Source: an uncultured Gammaproteobacteria bacterium (GTDB lineage Bacteria > Pseudomonadota > Gammaproteobacteria > HK1). From it: DNA of 64,000 nt. Positions 1-7,759 of this stretch are shown one piece after another (positions within the stretch are counted from its first letter, which is position 1; every line of letters starts with the position of its first letter). The position numbers and the translations under genes were made by a program. The notes beneath the pieces are model-generated. The model was given only the letters and a program-made list of their open reading frames with translations, was not told the origin of the DNA and ran no database searches. The stretch spans positions 3,001,694 through 3,065,693 of the forward strand of contig OY282378.1 of assembly GCA_958295835.1 (NCBI GenBank), given 5' to 3'.

Positions 1-1
1 G

Positions 2-487
2 CGCCGCTTCGCCCAGCCGCTCGGCATCCATCTGGATGATTGGGAAGGCCGCATCGTCGAGACCAGCAAGGGCGTGGTGCGGCTGATGGAAGTCGCCGAG
101 AGGGGGAAGCATCTCTTCGGCGAAGACGGCGCCGCCGCGGTGGCGGAATGGATGGAGCACGATCCGAGCGGCAACGTCCAGCAGGTCCTCTTTCCCGAAG
201 CGGAATCCGCTCCCAGGAAGAAGCGCGTCCGAGGCCGTGGCGGGAAGGCTCTCGTCGCCGGTGACGCGGAGCTACAGATGCCCGACGCCACCACCCTCGA
301 CCGCGTCCACGCGGCCATGCTCTTTCAGGCATCGGGTCACAGCCAAGCGCTCCGCAACCTGCTGAAAGCCGAGCAGGAGCGCGGCTCCGACTTCTTCCGC
401 TTTGCGAACGCCCTGTCCGCCCTGTACCCTTCGCCCAGCGAGGAAAAGCGTCTCCTGGACGCGATGTTGCTGGCCGTGCCCAGGTAA
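2..487 (+). CDS. DUF1156 adenine-specific DNA methylase, C-terminal end (partial)
   Basis: Only the last ~161 residues are present; the frame is open from the window edge at base 2. The tail (RFAQPLGIHLDDW near the edge, then a helical stretch with LDRVHAAMLFQ and ALRNLLKAEQ and an ending ALSALYP) resembles the C-terminus of DUF1156 proteins, large adenine-specific DNA methyltransferases that usually sit beside DUF499 ATPases in defence islands. The methylase catalytic motifs lie outside the window, so the activity is inferred from family and from the DUF499 gene at 3447. Here the usual partner is displaced by about 3 kb of inserted genes. Confidence 0.72.
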   Translation, partial: RRFAQPLGIHLDDWEGRIVETSKGVVRLMEVAERGKHLFGEDGAAAVAEWMEHDPSGNVQQVLFPEAESAPRKKRVRGRGGKALVAGDAELQMPDATTLDRVHAAMLFQASGHSQALRNLLKAEQERGSDFFRFANALSALYPSPSEEKRLLDAMLLAVPR

Positions 488-505
488 ACGAGAGGGATTG
501 ATCCC

Positions 506-1792
506 GTGGCAACGATTGAAGGCATCAAGATCAGAAATTACCGGGTGTTGAAAGATATAACACTCGGAAAACTGCGGTATACATCAGACGATCAACCTTT
601 GACTCCAATTACTGTTGTGCTCGGGAAAAACGGTGTTGGCAAAAGTTCTCTGTTCGATGCCTTCGGGTTTCTAGCGGATTGCCTGAAATTGGGTATAGAG
701 GAGGCATGTGATGCCAGAGGGCGAGGTGGATTTGATCGTATTCGCTCTCAAGGGAGCGATGACTCGATTGGATTCGAGGTATGTTACAGAGAAGAACCGC
801 AGGCCCAGCGTATTACATACCTTCTGTTGATCACAAAGGACGATTCGGGTCGTCCTCATGTCTTATGCGAGCTACTTCACCAGCACGCCCAGGAACAGGG
901 AAGCGGTCTGTTCCTGTTTATGTATAAAGGCAAAGGACTTGCCTGGAAAGGAAACACAGGAGGAAAACGGGTTGATGGGGACGGGCTGACGGATCCAATT
1001 GGGCGGGCATTGTTTACCTTGATCAGTAAGGAATTAATCGGTGCGGAAGAATCAGAAACGGAACGTGTTGAAATTCAGGACAAACGCAAACTCAGTATCG
1101 CGACTCTCGGAGCCTTGAAGCAACATCCTCGGATAGCATCTTTCCGTCAGTTCATCGAAGGATGGTACTTGAGCTACTTCACCCCGGATGCCGCTCGCGG
1201 CCTGCCGCTGGCCGGCCCCCAAAAGCATCTGAACGTCCACGGAGACAACCTCGGCAACGTCGTCCAGTTCATGGAGCGTGAACATCCGGACAGATTCAAG
1301 GACGTCCTGACTCAGATCGCCGGGAAGGTCCCGGGTATCGACCGCATCGACACCCAAAATAGCCCGGACGGACGCTTGCTCCTGCGTTTCAACGACAAGG
1401 GCTTCACCGATCCATTCTACGCGCAGCAGATGTCCGACGGGACCTTGAAGATCTTCGCCTACCTGTTGATGCTGAACGATACATCGCCACCGCCGTTCAT
1501 CTGCATCGAAGAACCGGAGAACGGCCTGTATCACAAGCTGCTGGAAGTCCTGGTCGCCGAATTTCGCAACCGCGCCACGGGAGAAAAGGACACGCCGCAG
1601 ATTTTCGTGACCACACATCAGCCCTATCTCATCGATGCACTCAAGCCCGATGAAGTCTGGATTCTGGAAAAGGGCGAGGACGGCTTCGCGATCATCTCCC
1701 GAGCCAGCGACGATGACACCGTGAAGGCCATGGCGGATGAAGGATTGCCGCTTGGCGGTCTCTGGTACAGCGACTATTTCGACCGGAGATGA
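506..1792 (+). CDS. AAA family (OLD/ABC-like) ATPase, probable defence ATPase
   Basis: A 428-residue ATPase of the AAA_21/OLD-like class. Walker A is GKNGVGKSS at about residues 40-48, directly after a short beta-rich start. The Walker B/signature region reads ICIEEPENGLY near residue 330, followed by VTTHQPYLIDAL, the switch typical of this family. The start is GTG at 506, 18 bases after the methylase stop. Its stop lies 4 bases before the GTG of the next gene, so the two are probably co-translated. Such ATPases pair with TOPRIM nucleases in OLD-like, PARIS-like and Gabija-like systems. Base composition changes inside the gene: roughly 520-1170 is AT-richer than the remainder. Confidence 0.8.
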   Translation: MATIEGIKIRNYRVLKDITLGKLRYTSDDQPLTPITVVLGKNGVGKSSLFDAFGFLADCLKLGIEEACDARGRGGFDRIRSQGSDDSIGFEVCYREEPQAQRITYLLLITKDDSGRPHVLCELLHQHAQEQGSGLFLFMYKGKGLAWKGNTGGKRVDGDGLTDPIGRALFTLISKELIGAEESETERVEIQDKRKLSIATLGALKQHPRIASFRQFIEGWYLSYFTPDAARGLPLAGPQKHLNVHGDNLGNVVQFMEREHPDRFKDVLTQIAGKVPGIDRIDTQNSPDGRLLLRFNDKGFTDPFYAQQMSDGTLKIFAYLLMLNDTSPPPFICIEEPENGLYHKLLEVLVAEFRNRATGEKDTPQIFVTTHQPYLIDALKPDEVWILEKGEDGFAIISRASDDDTVKAMADEGLPLGGLWYSDYFDRR

Positions 1793-1796
1793 ACCG

Positions 1797-2462
1797 GTGC
1801 ATTTCGAAGTGCTGGTCGAAGACAGATCGGGACGCATTGCGCTCGACTGCATCATGGAGAAAATTCTCGGTGCGAACGGATCGGATCACTCCTGGGAAAT
1901 AATCAGCTACAAGGGCATCGGCCGCATACCAAAAGATCTGCGAGGGGTCACCGATCCGAGTAAGCGGATCCTTCTGGATCGATTACCCAAGATATTGCAA
2001 GGCTACGGGCGGAGCCTCAATGACATCAGCCACCTTGCCGCCGTCGTCGTGGTGGTAGACCTGGACGATCGGGATTGCATGACCTTCAAGCAAGAACTGC
2101 TCGACGTACTGAATGCATGCAACCCACGCCCGAGGACGCTGTTCAGGATTGCCATCGAGGAAAGCGAAGCATGGTTGCTGGGAGACCGCGACGCGGTGAA
2201 GGCAGCCTGTCCCGGTGCGAAGGATTCGGTGCTGGACGGATACGTGCAGGACAGCATCTGCGGCACGTGGGAAGTGCTCGCGGATGCGGTCCATCCCGGC
2301 GGGTCGACGCGGCTCAAGAAATCAGGCTATCCCGCTGCAGGAGTGGCCAAATGCGAGTGGGCCGAAAGCATCGCTCCCCATCTGGACGTGGACAGGAACC
2401 GTTCGAGGAGCTTCCAGGTGTTTCGAGACGGCGTGAAGGCGCTTGCGCAAGCCGGAGGCTGA
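1797..2462 (+). CDS. TOPRIM-like (DUF4276-type) protein, partner of the ATPase
   Basis: 221 residues starting at GTG 1797, four bases after the ATPase stop; an ATG at 1737 in the same frame would overlap the ATPase gene and is less likely. The fold cues are those of a TOPRIM domain: an early acidic VLVED at residues 5-9, a hydrophobic strand ending in DLDDRD at mid-protein, and a later EESEAWLLGD segment seen in DUF4276-like proteins. These acidic residues would bind Mg2+ for nucleolytic activity. With the preceding ATPase it forms a two-gene module like a split OLD nuclease. The assignment is from pattern, not alignment; it could be another TOPRIM subfamily. Confidence 0.62.
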   Translation: MHFEVLVEDRSGRIALDCIMEKILGANGSDHSWEIISYKGIGRIPKDLRGVTDPSKRILLDRLPKILQGYGRSLNDISHLAAVVVVVDLDDRDCMTFKQELLDVLNACNPRPRTLFRIAIEESEAWLLGDRDAVKAACPGAKDSVLDGYVQDSICGTWEVLADAVHPGGSTRLKKSGYPAAGVAKCEWAESIAPHLDVDRNRSRSFQVFRDGVKALAQAGG

Positions 2463-2488
2463 TCGCCGATCATCCGGAGGAGAAAGAC

Positions 2489-2566
2489 ATGAAGCATTCC
2501 GAACGGCTGTCACGCATCACCGCCCGCCCGGATGGCTTCGGCGGCAGGTCCGTTGTTCGCGAATGA
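2489..2566 (+). pseudogene. Truncated DUF433-like antitoxin start (25 codons)
   Basis: A 25-codon frame with a strong ribosome site (GGAGGAG, six bases before ATG). It begins MKHSERLSRITARPDGFGG, matching the opening of DUF433 proteins (usually R-I-T..P..FGG-R-P-x-I-R), small antitoxin-like proteins of 70-110 residues. It stops right after the GGR motif, where the conserved sequence would continue. It is best read as a stump left by a deletion between this gene and the next ATPase fragment. Confidence 0.45.
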
Positions 2567-2576
2567 GACGACGCCA

Positions 2577-2820
2577 ATGTCCACGAACAGCACAAAGCTG
2601 AAGTTCTCCCGCCTGCGACTGCGGAACTGGAAGAACTTCTCGACTACGGACGTCTCCATACAGGACCGGATGTTTCTTGTCGGCCCGAATGCGTCCGGCA
2701 AGTCCAACCTTCTCGACGCCTTTCGATTCCTGCGGGATCTGGCCTCACCGGGCGGCGGTCTCCAGGAAGCCATCCGGCGGCGTGGTGGTGTAAAGGCCAT
2801 TCGCTGCCTTGCAGCGCGGT
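2577..2820 (+). pseudogene. AAA_21-type ATPase, 5' fragment
   Basis: Starts at ATG 2577 and encodes a convincing ATPase N-terminus: KLKFSRLRLRNWKNF, then Walker A VGPNASGKSN at about residues 35-44, then LLDAFRFLRDL and GGVKAIRC. Homology stops near base 2820; the open frame runs to 2969 but its composition (runs of R, S, P and C) is that of a shifted frame. The rest of the gene, including Walker B, is missing and an antisense antitoxin gene lies immediately beyond. This is a second, decayed ATPase distinct from the one at 506. Confidence 0.65.
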
Positions 2821-2918
2821 CATCCCCGGGGATTCACTGTCCGCCGTGTCGGTGGCGAACCCGTCATCGATCCATCCGATCGACGGTGGGAGTCCGGCAA
2901 CAGGCTTGCGAGTGCGTA

Positions 2919-3188
2919 TCAGGCCACCTCGATCAGAGCCTCCGGATTCCTGTACGCGATCAGCAATAGCGTGCGCGCGGCGCCCGAGGGAACCCGGCGG
3001 CCCTGTTCCCAGTCCTGAAGCGTGCGGACGGAGACTTCGAGCAAGGCGGCAAAGCTCGCCTGTGACAAGCCGGTCTTTTCACGGATCCCAGCCACCGGGG
3101 GCACGTTCACGACGCGGCCCGTCTTGCCTGCTTTCAGCTCGCGGATCCCGTCCAGGATTTCCGTCCCAATGTTCCTTTCTTCAGTCAT
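2919..3188 (-). CDS. NadS/HigA-type helix-turn-helix antitoxin, no toxin partner seen
   Basis: 89 residues from ATG 3188. The C-terminal two thirds form an XRE-type HTH: IREKTGLSQASFAALL then SVRTLQDWEQGRRVPSG and a closing helix TLLLIAYRNPEALI, the pattern of antitoxins that follow RelE/HigB-like toxins in NadS-type pairs. The toxin would normally lie just upstream (higher coordinates on this strand), but no RelE-like frame is visible in 3189-3440. It may be a solitary regulator left after toxin loss. A perfect 7-bp palindrome 68 bases upstream is a plausible operator. Confidence 0.78.
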   Translation of the reverse strand: MTEERNIGTEILDGIRELKAGKTGRVVNVPPVAGIREKTGLSQASFAALLEVSVRTLQDWEQGRRVPSGAARTLLLIAYRNPEALIEVA

Positions 3189-3255
3189 CGTCGATTTCCT
3201 CACGAGCCTGTTTCGGCACGTGTGCCGGGATGGCGCTCGCAACATGCCCGAAATG

Positions 3256-3272
3256 ATACGGCGTTGCCGTAT
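3256..3272. promoter_or_regulatory. Palindromic operator candidate (7-bp arms, 3-bp spacer)
   Basis: ATACGGC-GTT-GCCGTAT is a perfect inverted repeat between the HTH gene (start 3188, leftward) and the DUF499 gene (start 3447, rightward). TACGG/CCGTA half-sites are typical of RelBE/HigBA-like autoregulation. It could control the antitoxin gene, the DUF499 gene, or both. Binding is inferred. Confidence 0.5.
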
Positions 3273-3446
3273 GGCAGCAAGATCACCGGTACTCCCGACA
3301 CCGGATACACTGTCCCCCGCATCGGCGGCGAAGCCGCCATCGATCCATCCAGCCGGGATCCGGGAGTCCAAGCCGACCGGCATCCGGAAACCCGGGCGCC
3401 GCAGACCCCCAACCCTCAGAGGCACCCAACCCCCGGAGACACTCCC

Positions 3447-6392
3447 GTGGACCCCTGGTACAAGACCGTCACGCCCCGCCGGGAAGTGCGCGAAGGCCGC
3501 TCGTTCAACCCGGACGAGTTCGCCATCCACCTGGAGCAGGTGATCGCGAAGACCGCGCCCGCGGATTACCGGGACCCCGAGCAGTTCTTCGCCCGCACCT
3601 GCTTCACCCGCGCGCTCCGCGAGCACGCGGGGATGGTGCTGCGGCGGCTCGCGGGCCGGACCACCGACACCGCCCCGGTCATGACCCTCATCACGCAGTT
3701 CGGTGGCGGCAAGACGCATACCCTCGCCGCCCTGTACCACCTGGCCACGAGCGGCGGCGATGCGAGCCGCTATCCGGGGGTGGCCGATCTGCTCCGGGAG
3801 GCGGGGGTGCCGGCGGTCCCGGAGGCGAGGGTCGCGGCCTTCGTCGGCAACGCCTGGGACCCGCGGGAGGGCCGGGAGACGCCGTGGCTCGACCTCGCCC
3901 GGCAGCTCGCCGGCGAGCAGGGCGTCCGGGAGCTCGGCCCCGCCGCGAAGACCACGCCCCCCGGCACCGATGCGATCGGCCGCGTCTTCCGGGCGGCCGG
4001 CGGGCCGGTCCTGCTCCTCTTCGACGAGGTCCTGAACTTCCTGAACCGGCACCGCGCGATGGCCGAGCCCTTCCACGCCTTCGTCCAGAACCTCACCGTC
4101 GCCACCACCGCCACGACCCACGGCGCGGCGGTCGTCAGCCTGCCGCGCAGCCAGGTCGAGATGACGGACTGGGACATGCAGTGGCAGGACCGCATCACCA
4201 AGGTGATCCGGCGCGTCGCCAAGGACCTGATCGCCAACGACGAGACGGAGATCAGCGAAGTGGTCCGGCGGCGGCTGTTCGGGGACGCCGGCCACGAACG
4301 CCACCGGAAGAAGGTGTCGAAGGCGTATGCGGACTGGTGCTTCGAGCGGCGCGCGCAGTTGCCGCCCGAATGGACGGCGGTGGACAGCGCCGTCACCGAG
4401 GCCAAGGCCCGGGAATACCTGCGCAGCCGCTTCGAGACCTGCTTCCCCTTCCACCCGGCCACGCTCTCGGTGTTCCAGCGCAAGTGGCAGGCGCTGGCCC
4501 AGTACCAGCAGACACGCGGCACGCTCGCCATGCTGGCGCAGTGGATCTCCTGGGCTTACCGGGAGGGCTTCACGAAGGCCCGCACGGAGCCCCTCGTCAC
4601 GCTGGGCTCCGCGCCGCTCGAAGTGCCGGAGTTCCGCAGCGCGGTGCTCGGCCAGCTCGGCGAGTCCCGGCTCGTCGCGGCCATCGACGCCGACGTTGCC
4701 GGAGCGCAGGCTCACGCCCGCGCCCTGGACGCGGACACGAAGGGCGCGCTGCGGAACATCCACCGGCGGGTGGGGACGACGATCCTGTTCGAATCCTCCG
4801 GCGGCCAGATCGACAAGGTGGCCCATCTGCCCGAGCTGCGCTTCGCCCTCGGCGAGCCGGCGGTGGACACCACCTCGGTGGACAGCGCCGCGTTCGCGCT
4901 GGAGGACAAGTCCTGGTTCATCCGCCGCACGGGCTCGGACGGATTCAGGATCGGCCACCAGCCGACCATGCGGAAGGTCGTCAGCGACCGGCGCGCCTCC
5001 CTGGACGAGGACGCGGAGATCCGCCCGGCCATGCGCCAGGCGGTCCGAAAGGAATTCGAGCGGGGCGCGAGCCTTCCGGTCGCGCCGTTTCCGGCTGACG
5101 GCTCGGCGATACAGGACACGCCGAGGCTGACGCTGGTGGTCGTCGACCCGGAGTCGGACTGGACGGGCGCCGGGCATTTGCGCGAGCGGATCCGGGAATG
5201 GACGGTCCGGCGCGGCAAGTCCCCGAGGCTCTATCCGGCCGCACTGGTGTGGTGCGTCAAGCAGCCGGGGCGGAACCTGAGGGACAAGGTCGAGCGGATG
5301 CTGGCCTGGAAGCGGGTGGCCAGGGAGGTCGCCGAGGGGGTTCTGGGCGGGGACTTCGACCGGGCGGATCGGGCCGGGCTCCAGTCCAGGGTGGCCGACG
5401 CCGGGGAGGCGGTGAAGGACGAGATCTGGGGCGGCTACCGCTTCGTGGTCATCTCGGACGCCGGCGAGCCGGACGGCCTCAAGGTCATCGACCTCGGCGC
5501 GGGACATGCCAGCGCGGGCGACTCGCTGTGCGCGCGCGTCGTGACCGCGCTCAAGTCCCAGGCGCTCCTCAACGAATCGGTCGGGGCGGGGTACGTCGAA
5601 CGCAACTGGCCGCCGGCGCTCGCGGCCTCCGGCGCATGGCCGCTGGCGAGCCTCCGCCAGAGCTTCCTGAACGGCTCGCTCACCCGACTGCTGGACCCGG
5701 ACGCCACGCTCCGCGCGAAGATCGTCGAGTTCGTGGAGCGGGGCGACTTCGGCCTGGCCTCCGGCCGGCAGCCGGGCGGGGACGGGGCTTACGGACGGGC
5801 GTGGTTCAACGAGCCGGTGCCGGCGGAAGAAATCGCCTTCGAATCCGGCGTGTTCCTGCTCCGCAAGGACAGGGCGGCGGCGCTCGGGGCGAAGCCGGGA
5901 GCGGGGCCAGGAGCAGGCACGGGAGTGGAGCCGGGACCGGGAGCGAAGCCGGAGCCGGGAGCGGGAGTGGAGCCGGGACCGGGAGCGAAACCGGGACCTG
6001 GAATGAGACCGGAGCCGATCTCTGCTCCTTCCCCAGACTCGGGGTTTGGGCCGGCGCCCGAGCCAGGATTCGGAACGACGCCTGCACCAGGACACGGCAC
6101 GACACCCGCTTCGGGACCCGGAGCCACACCGGGACAGGACTCCGAACCGAAGTCCACGCCCCCGCCGGGCGCGGCAGCGGCCAGAACCATCCGCTTGAGC
6201 GGCGACGTCCCACCGGAGGTATGGAACCGGCTGGGCAGGACGTTGCTGCCCAAGTTGAGAAGCGGCGCGGAACTGAAGCTCGGGGTCCAATTCTCGGCGA
6301 CGGTCGAAGGCGACAGGGCCGACGGCCTCGTGGCCGATCTGAAGCAGATACTCGACGATCTGGGCCTGTCGGAAAGAGTAGATATCCGGTGA
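3447..6392 (+). CDS. DUF499 ATPase, partner of the DUF1156 methylase
   Basis: 981 residues from GTG 3447, chosen because GGAG lies 9 bases upstream and the DUF499 homology begins MDPWYKTVTPR; the open frame extends further upstream but that part has no family character. Walker A is QFGGGKTH (about 84-91) and Walker B VLLLFDEV (about 188-195). The protein ends with a low-complexity Gly/Pro/Lys/Glu region (about 810-900, repeating GVEPGPGAKP) and a conserved terminal domain (VWNRLGRTLLPKL to LADLKQIL region). DUF499 proteins accompany DUF1156 methylases, often with a helicase, in phage-defence loci. The stop codon lies in the first unit of a 73-bp tandem array. Confidence 0.87.
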   Translation: MDPWYKTVTPRREVREGRSFNPDEFAIHLEQVIAKTAPADYRDPEQFFARTCFTRALREHAGMVLRRLAGRTTDTAPVMTLITQFGGGKTHTLAALYHLATSGGDASRYPGVADLLREAGVPAVPEARVAAFVGNAWDPREGRETPWLDLARQLAGEQGVRELGPAAKTTPPGTDAIGRVFRAAGGPVLLLFDEVLNFLNRHRAMAEPFHAFVQNLTVATTATTHGAAVVSLPRSQVEMTDWDMQWQDRITKVIRRVAKDLIANDETEISEVVRRRLFGDAGHERHRKKVSKAYADWCFERRAQLPPEWTAVDSAVTEAKAREYLRSRFETCFPFHPATLSVFQRKWQALAQYQQTRGTLAMLAQWISWAYREGFTKARTEPLVTLGSAPLEVPEFRSAVLGQLGESRLVAAIDADVAGAQAHARALDADTKGALRNIHRRVGTTILFESSGGQIDKVAHLPELRFALGEPAVDTTSVDSAAFALEDKSWFIRRTGSDGFRIGHQPTMRKVVSDRRASLDEDAEIRPAMRQAVRKEFERGASLPVAPFPADGSAIQDTPRLTLVVVDPESDWTGAGHLRERIREWTVRRGKSPRLYPAALVWCVKQPGRNLRDKVERMLAWKRVAREVAEGVLGGDFDRADRAGLQSRVADAGEAVKDEIWGGYRFVVISDAGEPDGLKVIDLGAGHASAGDSLCARVVTALKSQALLNESVGAGYVERNWPPALAASGAWPLASLRQSFLNGSLTRLLDPDATLRAKIVEFVERGDFGLASGRQPGGDGAYGRAWFNEPVPAEEIAFESGVFLLRKDRAAALGAKPGAGPGAGTGVEPGPGAKPEPGAGVEPGPGAKPGPGMRPEPISAPSPDSGFGPAPEPGFGTTPAPGHGTTPASGPGATPGQDSEPKSTPPPGAAAARTIRLSGDVPPEVWNRLGRTLLPKLRSGAELKLGVQFSATVEGDRADGLVADLKQILDDLGLSERVDIR

Positions 6393-6700
6393 GCCGGGAA
6401 CAGGTCGATCGCATCGATCAGGCAGGTGAGGGTGCGACCGGTCGGAAAGGGTGGACGTCCGATGAACCGGGAACAGGCCGATCGCATCGATCAGGCGGGT
6501 GGGGGTGCGACCGGTCGGAAAGGGTGGACGTCCGGTGAGCCGGGAACAGGCTGATCGCATCGATCAGGCAGGTGAGGGTATGGCCTGTCGGAAAGGGTGG
6601 ATGTCCGGTGAGCCGGGAACAGGTCGATCGCATCGATCAGGCGGATGAGGGTGCGACCGGTCGGAAAGCGTGGATGTCCGGTGGGCCGGGAACAACCCCT
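6369..6700. repeat. 73-bp tandem repeat array, about 4.5 copies, seeded in the DUF499 stop region
   Basis: Units begin with TCGGAAAG at 6369, 6442, 6515, 6588 and 6661, exactly 73 bases apart, and diverge by only a few bases each. Each contains TCCGGTGAGCCGGGAACAGG and the small inverted repeat GATCG-CAT-CGATC. Unit 1 encodes the last residues and stop of DUF499, so the array was probably made by copying the gene end. The last unit is partial and a degenerate TCGGAAAA/TCCGGTGAATCGGGAAC copy follows at about 6768-6800. 73 is not a multiple of three, so the array is not coding. 6701-6852 contains only degraded repeat-like sequence and no gene. Confidence 0.95.
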
Positions 6701-6852
6701 TGCCGGGATCGTCCGGATCGACAACCTGCGTCGTCGCAAAGAGTGATCCTCCGGAGCGGTTCGGATCTGTCGGAAAAAACGAATCTCCGGTGAATCGGGA
6801 ACGGAAGTGCGGAGTCTTTCCGCTTCCGTGGACGGCCAGTCGACGAAGCCGT

Positions 6853-7548
6853 TCAGGCGGACTCGACCGGCAGGAACGCACCCGTCTCGGGATGGGTCGC
6901 CCACAGGCGCCCGTCATCGAGGTCGAACCACCACCCGTGCACGGCCAGCGCACCCGCCTCGATCCGTTCCCGGACCCAGGGATAGCCGCGCAGATTGTCG
7001 ATGGAGTGCAGTATCGAGCGGCGCTCGACCACGGCGGCGCAGGCGTACAGCGCATCGGCCGTCAGGTCCGCCCGCCCGCACGCGGCCAGCTCGGCCAGGG
7101 TCTGGGCGGGGACGGTGCTCGCGATGGCCAGCCAGGAACCCAAGAACCCGGACTCCGGAGCCGTCCCGCAAGCCGTGTCGATCATGGCCCTGACACCGCC
7201 GCAATGGGCGTGCCCGAACACCACGATATGCGACACGCCGAGCGTCCCGACGCCGTATTCCAGCGCCGCGCGCACGCTGTCGCCGCGCCCGCCGCCGGCA
7301 TCGCAGGGCGGCACGAGGTTGGCGACGTTACGAACGGTGAAGACTTCCCCCGGCCCGGCGCCGCAGATCAGAGCGGGATCGACCCGGGAATCGCTGCACC
7401 CGATCATCATGACACCGGGACGCTGCCCCGCGGCCAGCCGGGGCATGAGGTTCCTGCCGCTACGGTATTCGTTCTTCCGAAAGGCCAGCGCCCCTTCGAC
7501 CAGCGCGGCCAAGCTACCGGTGAACAGGTCCGCGTCCAATGCGCCCAT
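6853..7548 (-). CDS. Beta-class carbonic anhydrase
   Basis: 231 residues; interconverts CO2 and bicarbonate using Zn2+. The zinc ligands are visible: C51 in CSDSR (with D53 and R55 as the catalytic dyad) and H113/C116 in GHAHCGG. The start at 7548 has an ideal ribosome site (GGAGGA, four bases away). The frame stays open upstream to a TTG at 7671 because the gene's 5' end is tandemly duplicated in frame, but the upstream copy has lost its ATG. The gene follows leuC on the same strand and may be read with it. Cytoplasmic, no signal peptide. Confidence 0.93.
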   Translation of the reverse strand: MGALDADLFTGSLAALVEGALAFRKNEYRSGRNLMPRLAAGQRPGVMMIGCSDSRVDPALICGAGPGEVFTVRNVANLVPPCDAGGGRGDSVRAALEYGVGTLGVSHIVVFGHAHCGGVRAMIDTACGTAPESGFLGSWLAIASTVPAQTLAELAACGRADLTADALYACAAVVERRSILHSIDNLRGYPWVRERIEAGALAVHGWWFDLDDGRLWATHPETGAFLPVESA

Positions 7549-7748
7549 GCTTCCTCCGGGTCTGGCAGGAACCGGCCCGATCGACCGGCAGGCCCTGCCG
7601 GCTCTCCCGCGGAAGGCCGGCGCCGCTTCGATCAGCGCGGCCGGGCCGGCGGTCAACAGGTCCGTGCCCAATGCGCCGATGCTGCCTCCGGGTCAAGCGG
7701 GAACCGGTCCGATCGATCGGCAAGCCCTGCCGGCCCTCCCGCGGCCGT
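7494..7748. repeat. 132-bp tandem duplication of the carbonic anhydrase 5' end and leader
   Basis: Copy 1 (about 7494-7625) holds the first ~18 codons, start codon and leader of the carbonic anhydrase gene; copy 2 (about 7626-7748) repeats it with substitutions. Matching landmarks such as CCAATGCGCC are 132 bases apart (44 codons), so the frame is preserved. In copy 2 the start ATG has become ATC, and the ribosome site is partly kept. Confidence 0.85.
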
Positions 7749-7759
7749 GACACAGCCCG

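Noticed and set aside
2919..6560. A minus-strand open frame of more than 1,200 codons over the DUF499 gene
   Set aside because: It is an antisense shadow of the GC-rich DUF499 gene; only its last 89 codons, the HTH antitoxin at 2919-3188, have real protein character.
6369..6700. Possible CRISPR array
   Set aside because: Units are contiguous with no variable spacers, 73 bases long, and the first contains the end of a coding gene.
7549..7671. Longer carbonic anhydrase starting at TTG 7671
   Set aside because: The extension is a duplicated start region; ATG 7548 has a perfect ribosome site and matches the family length.
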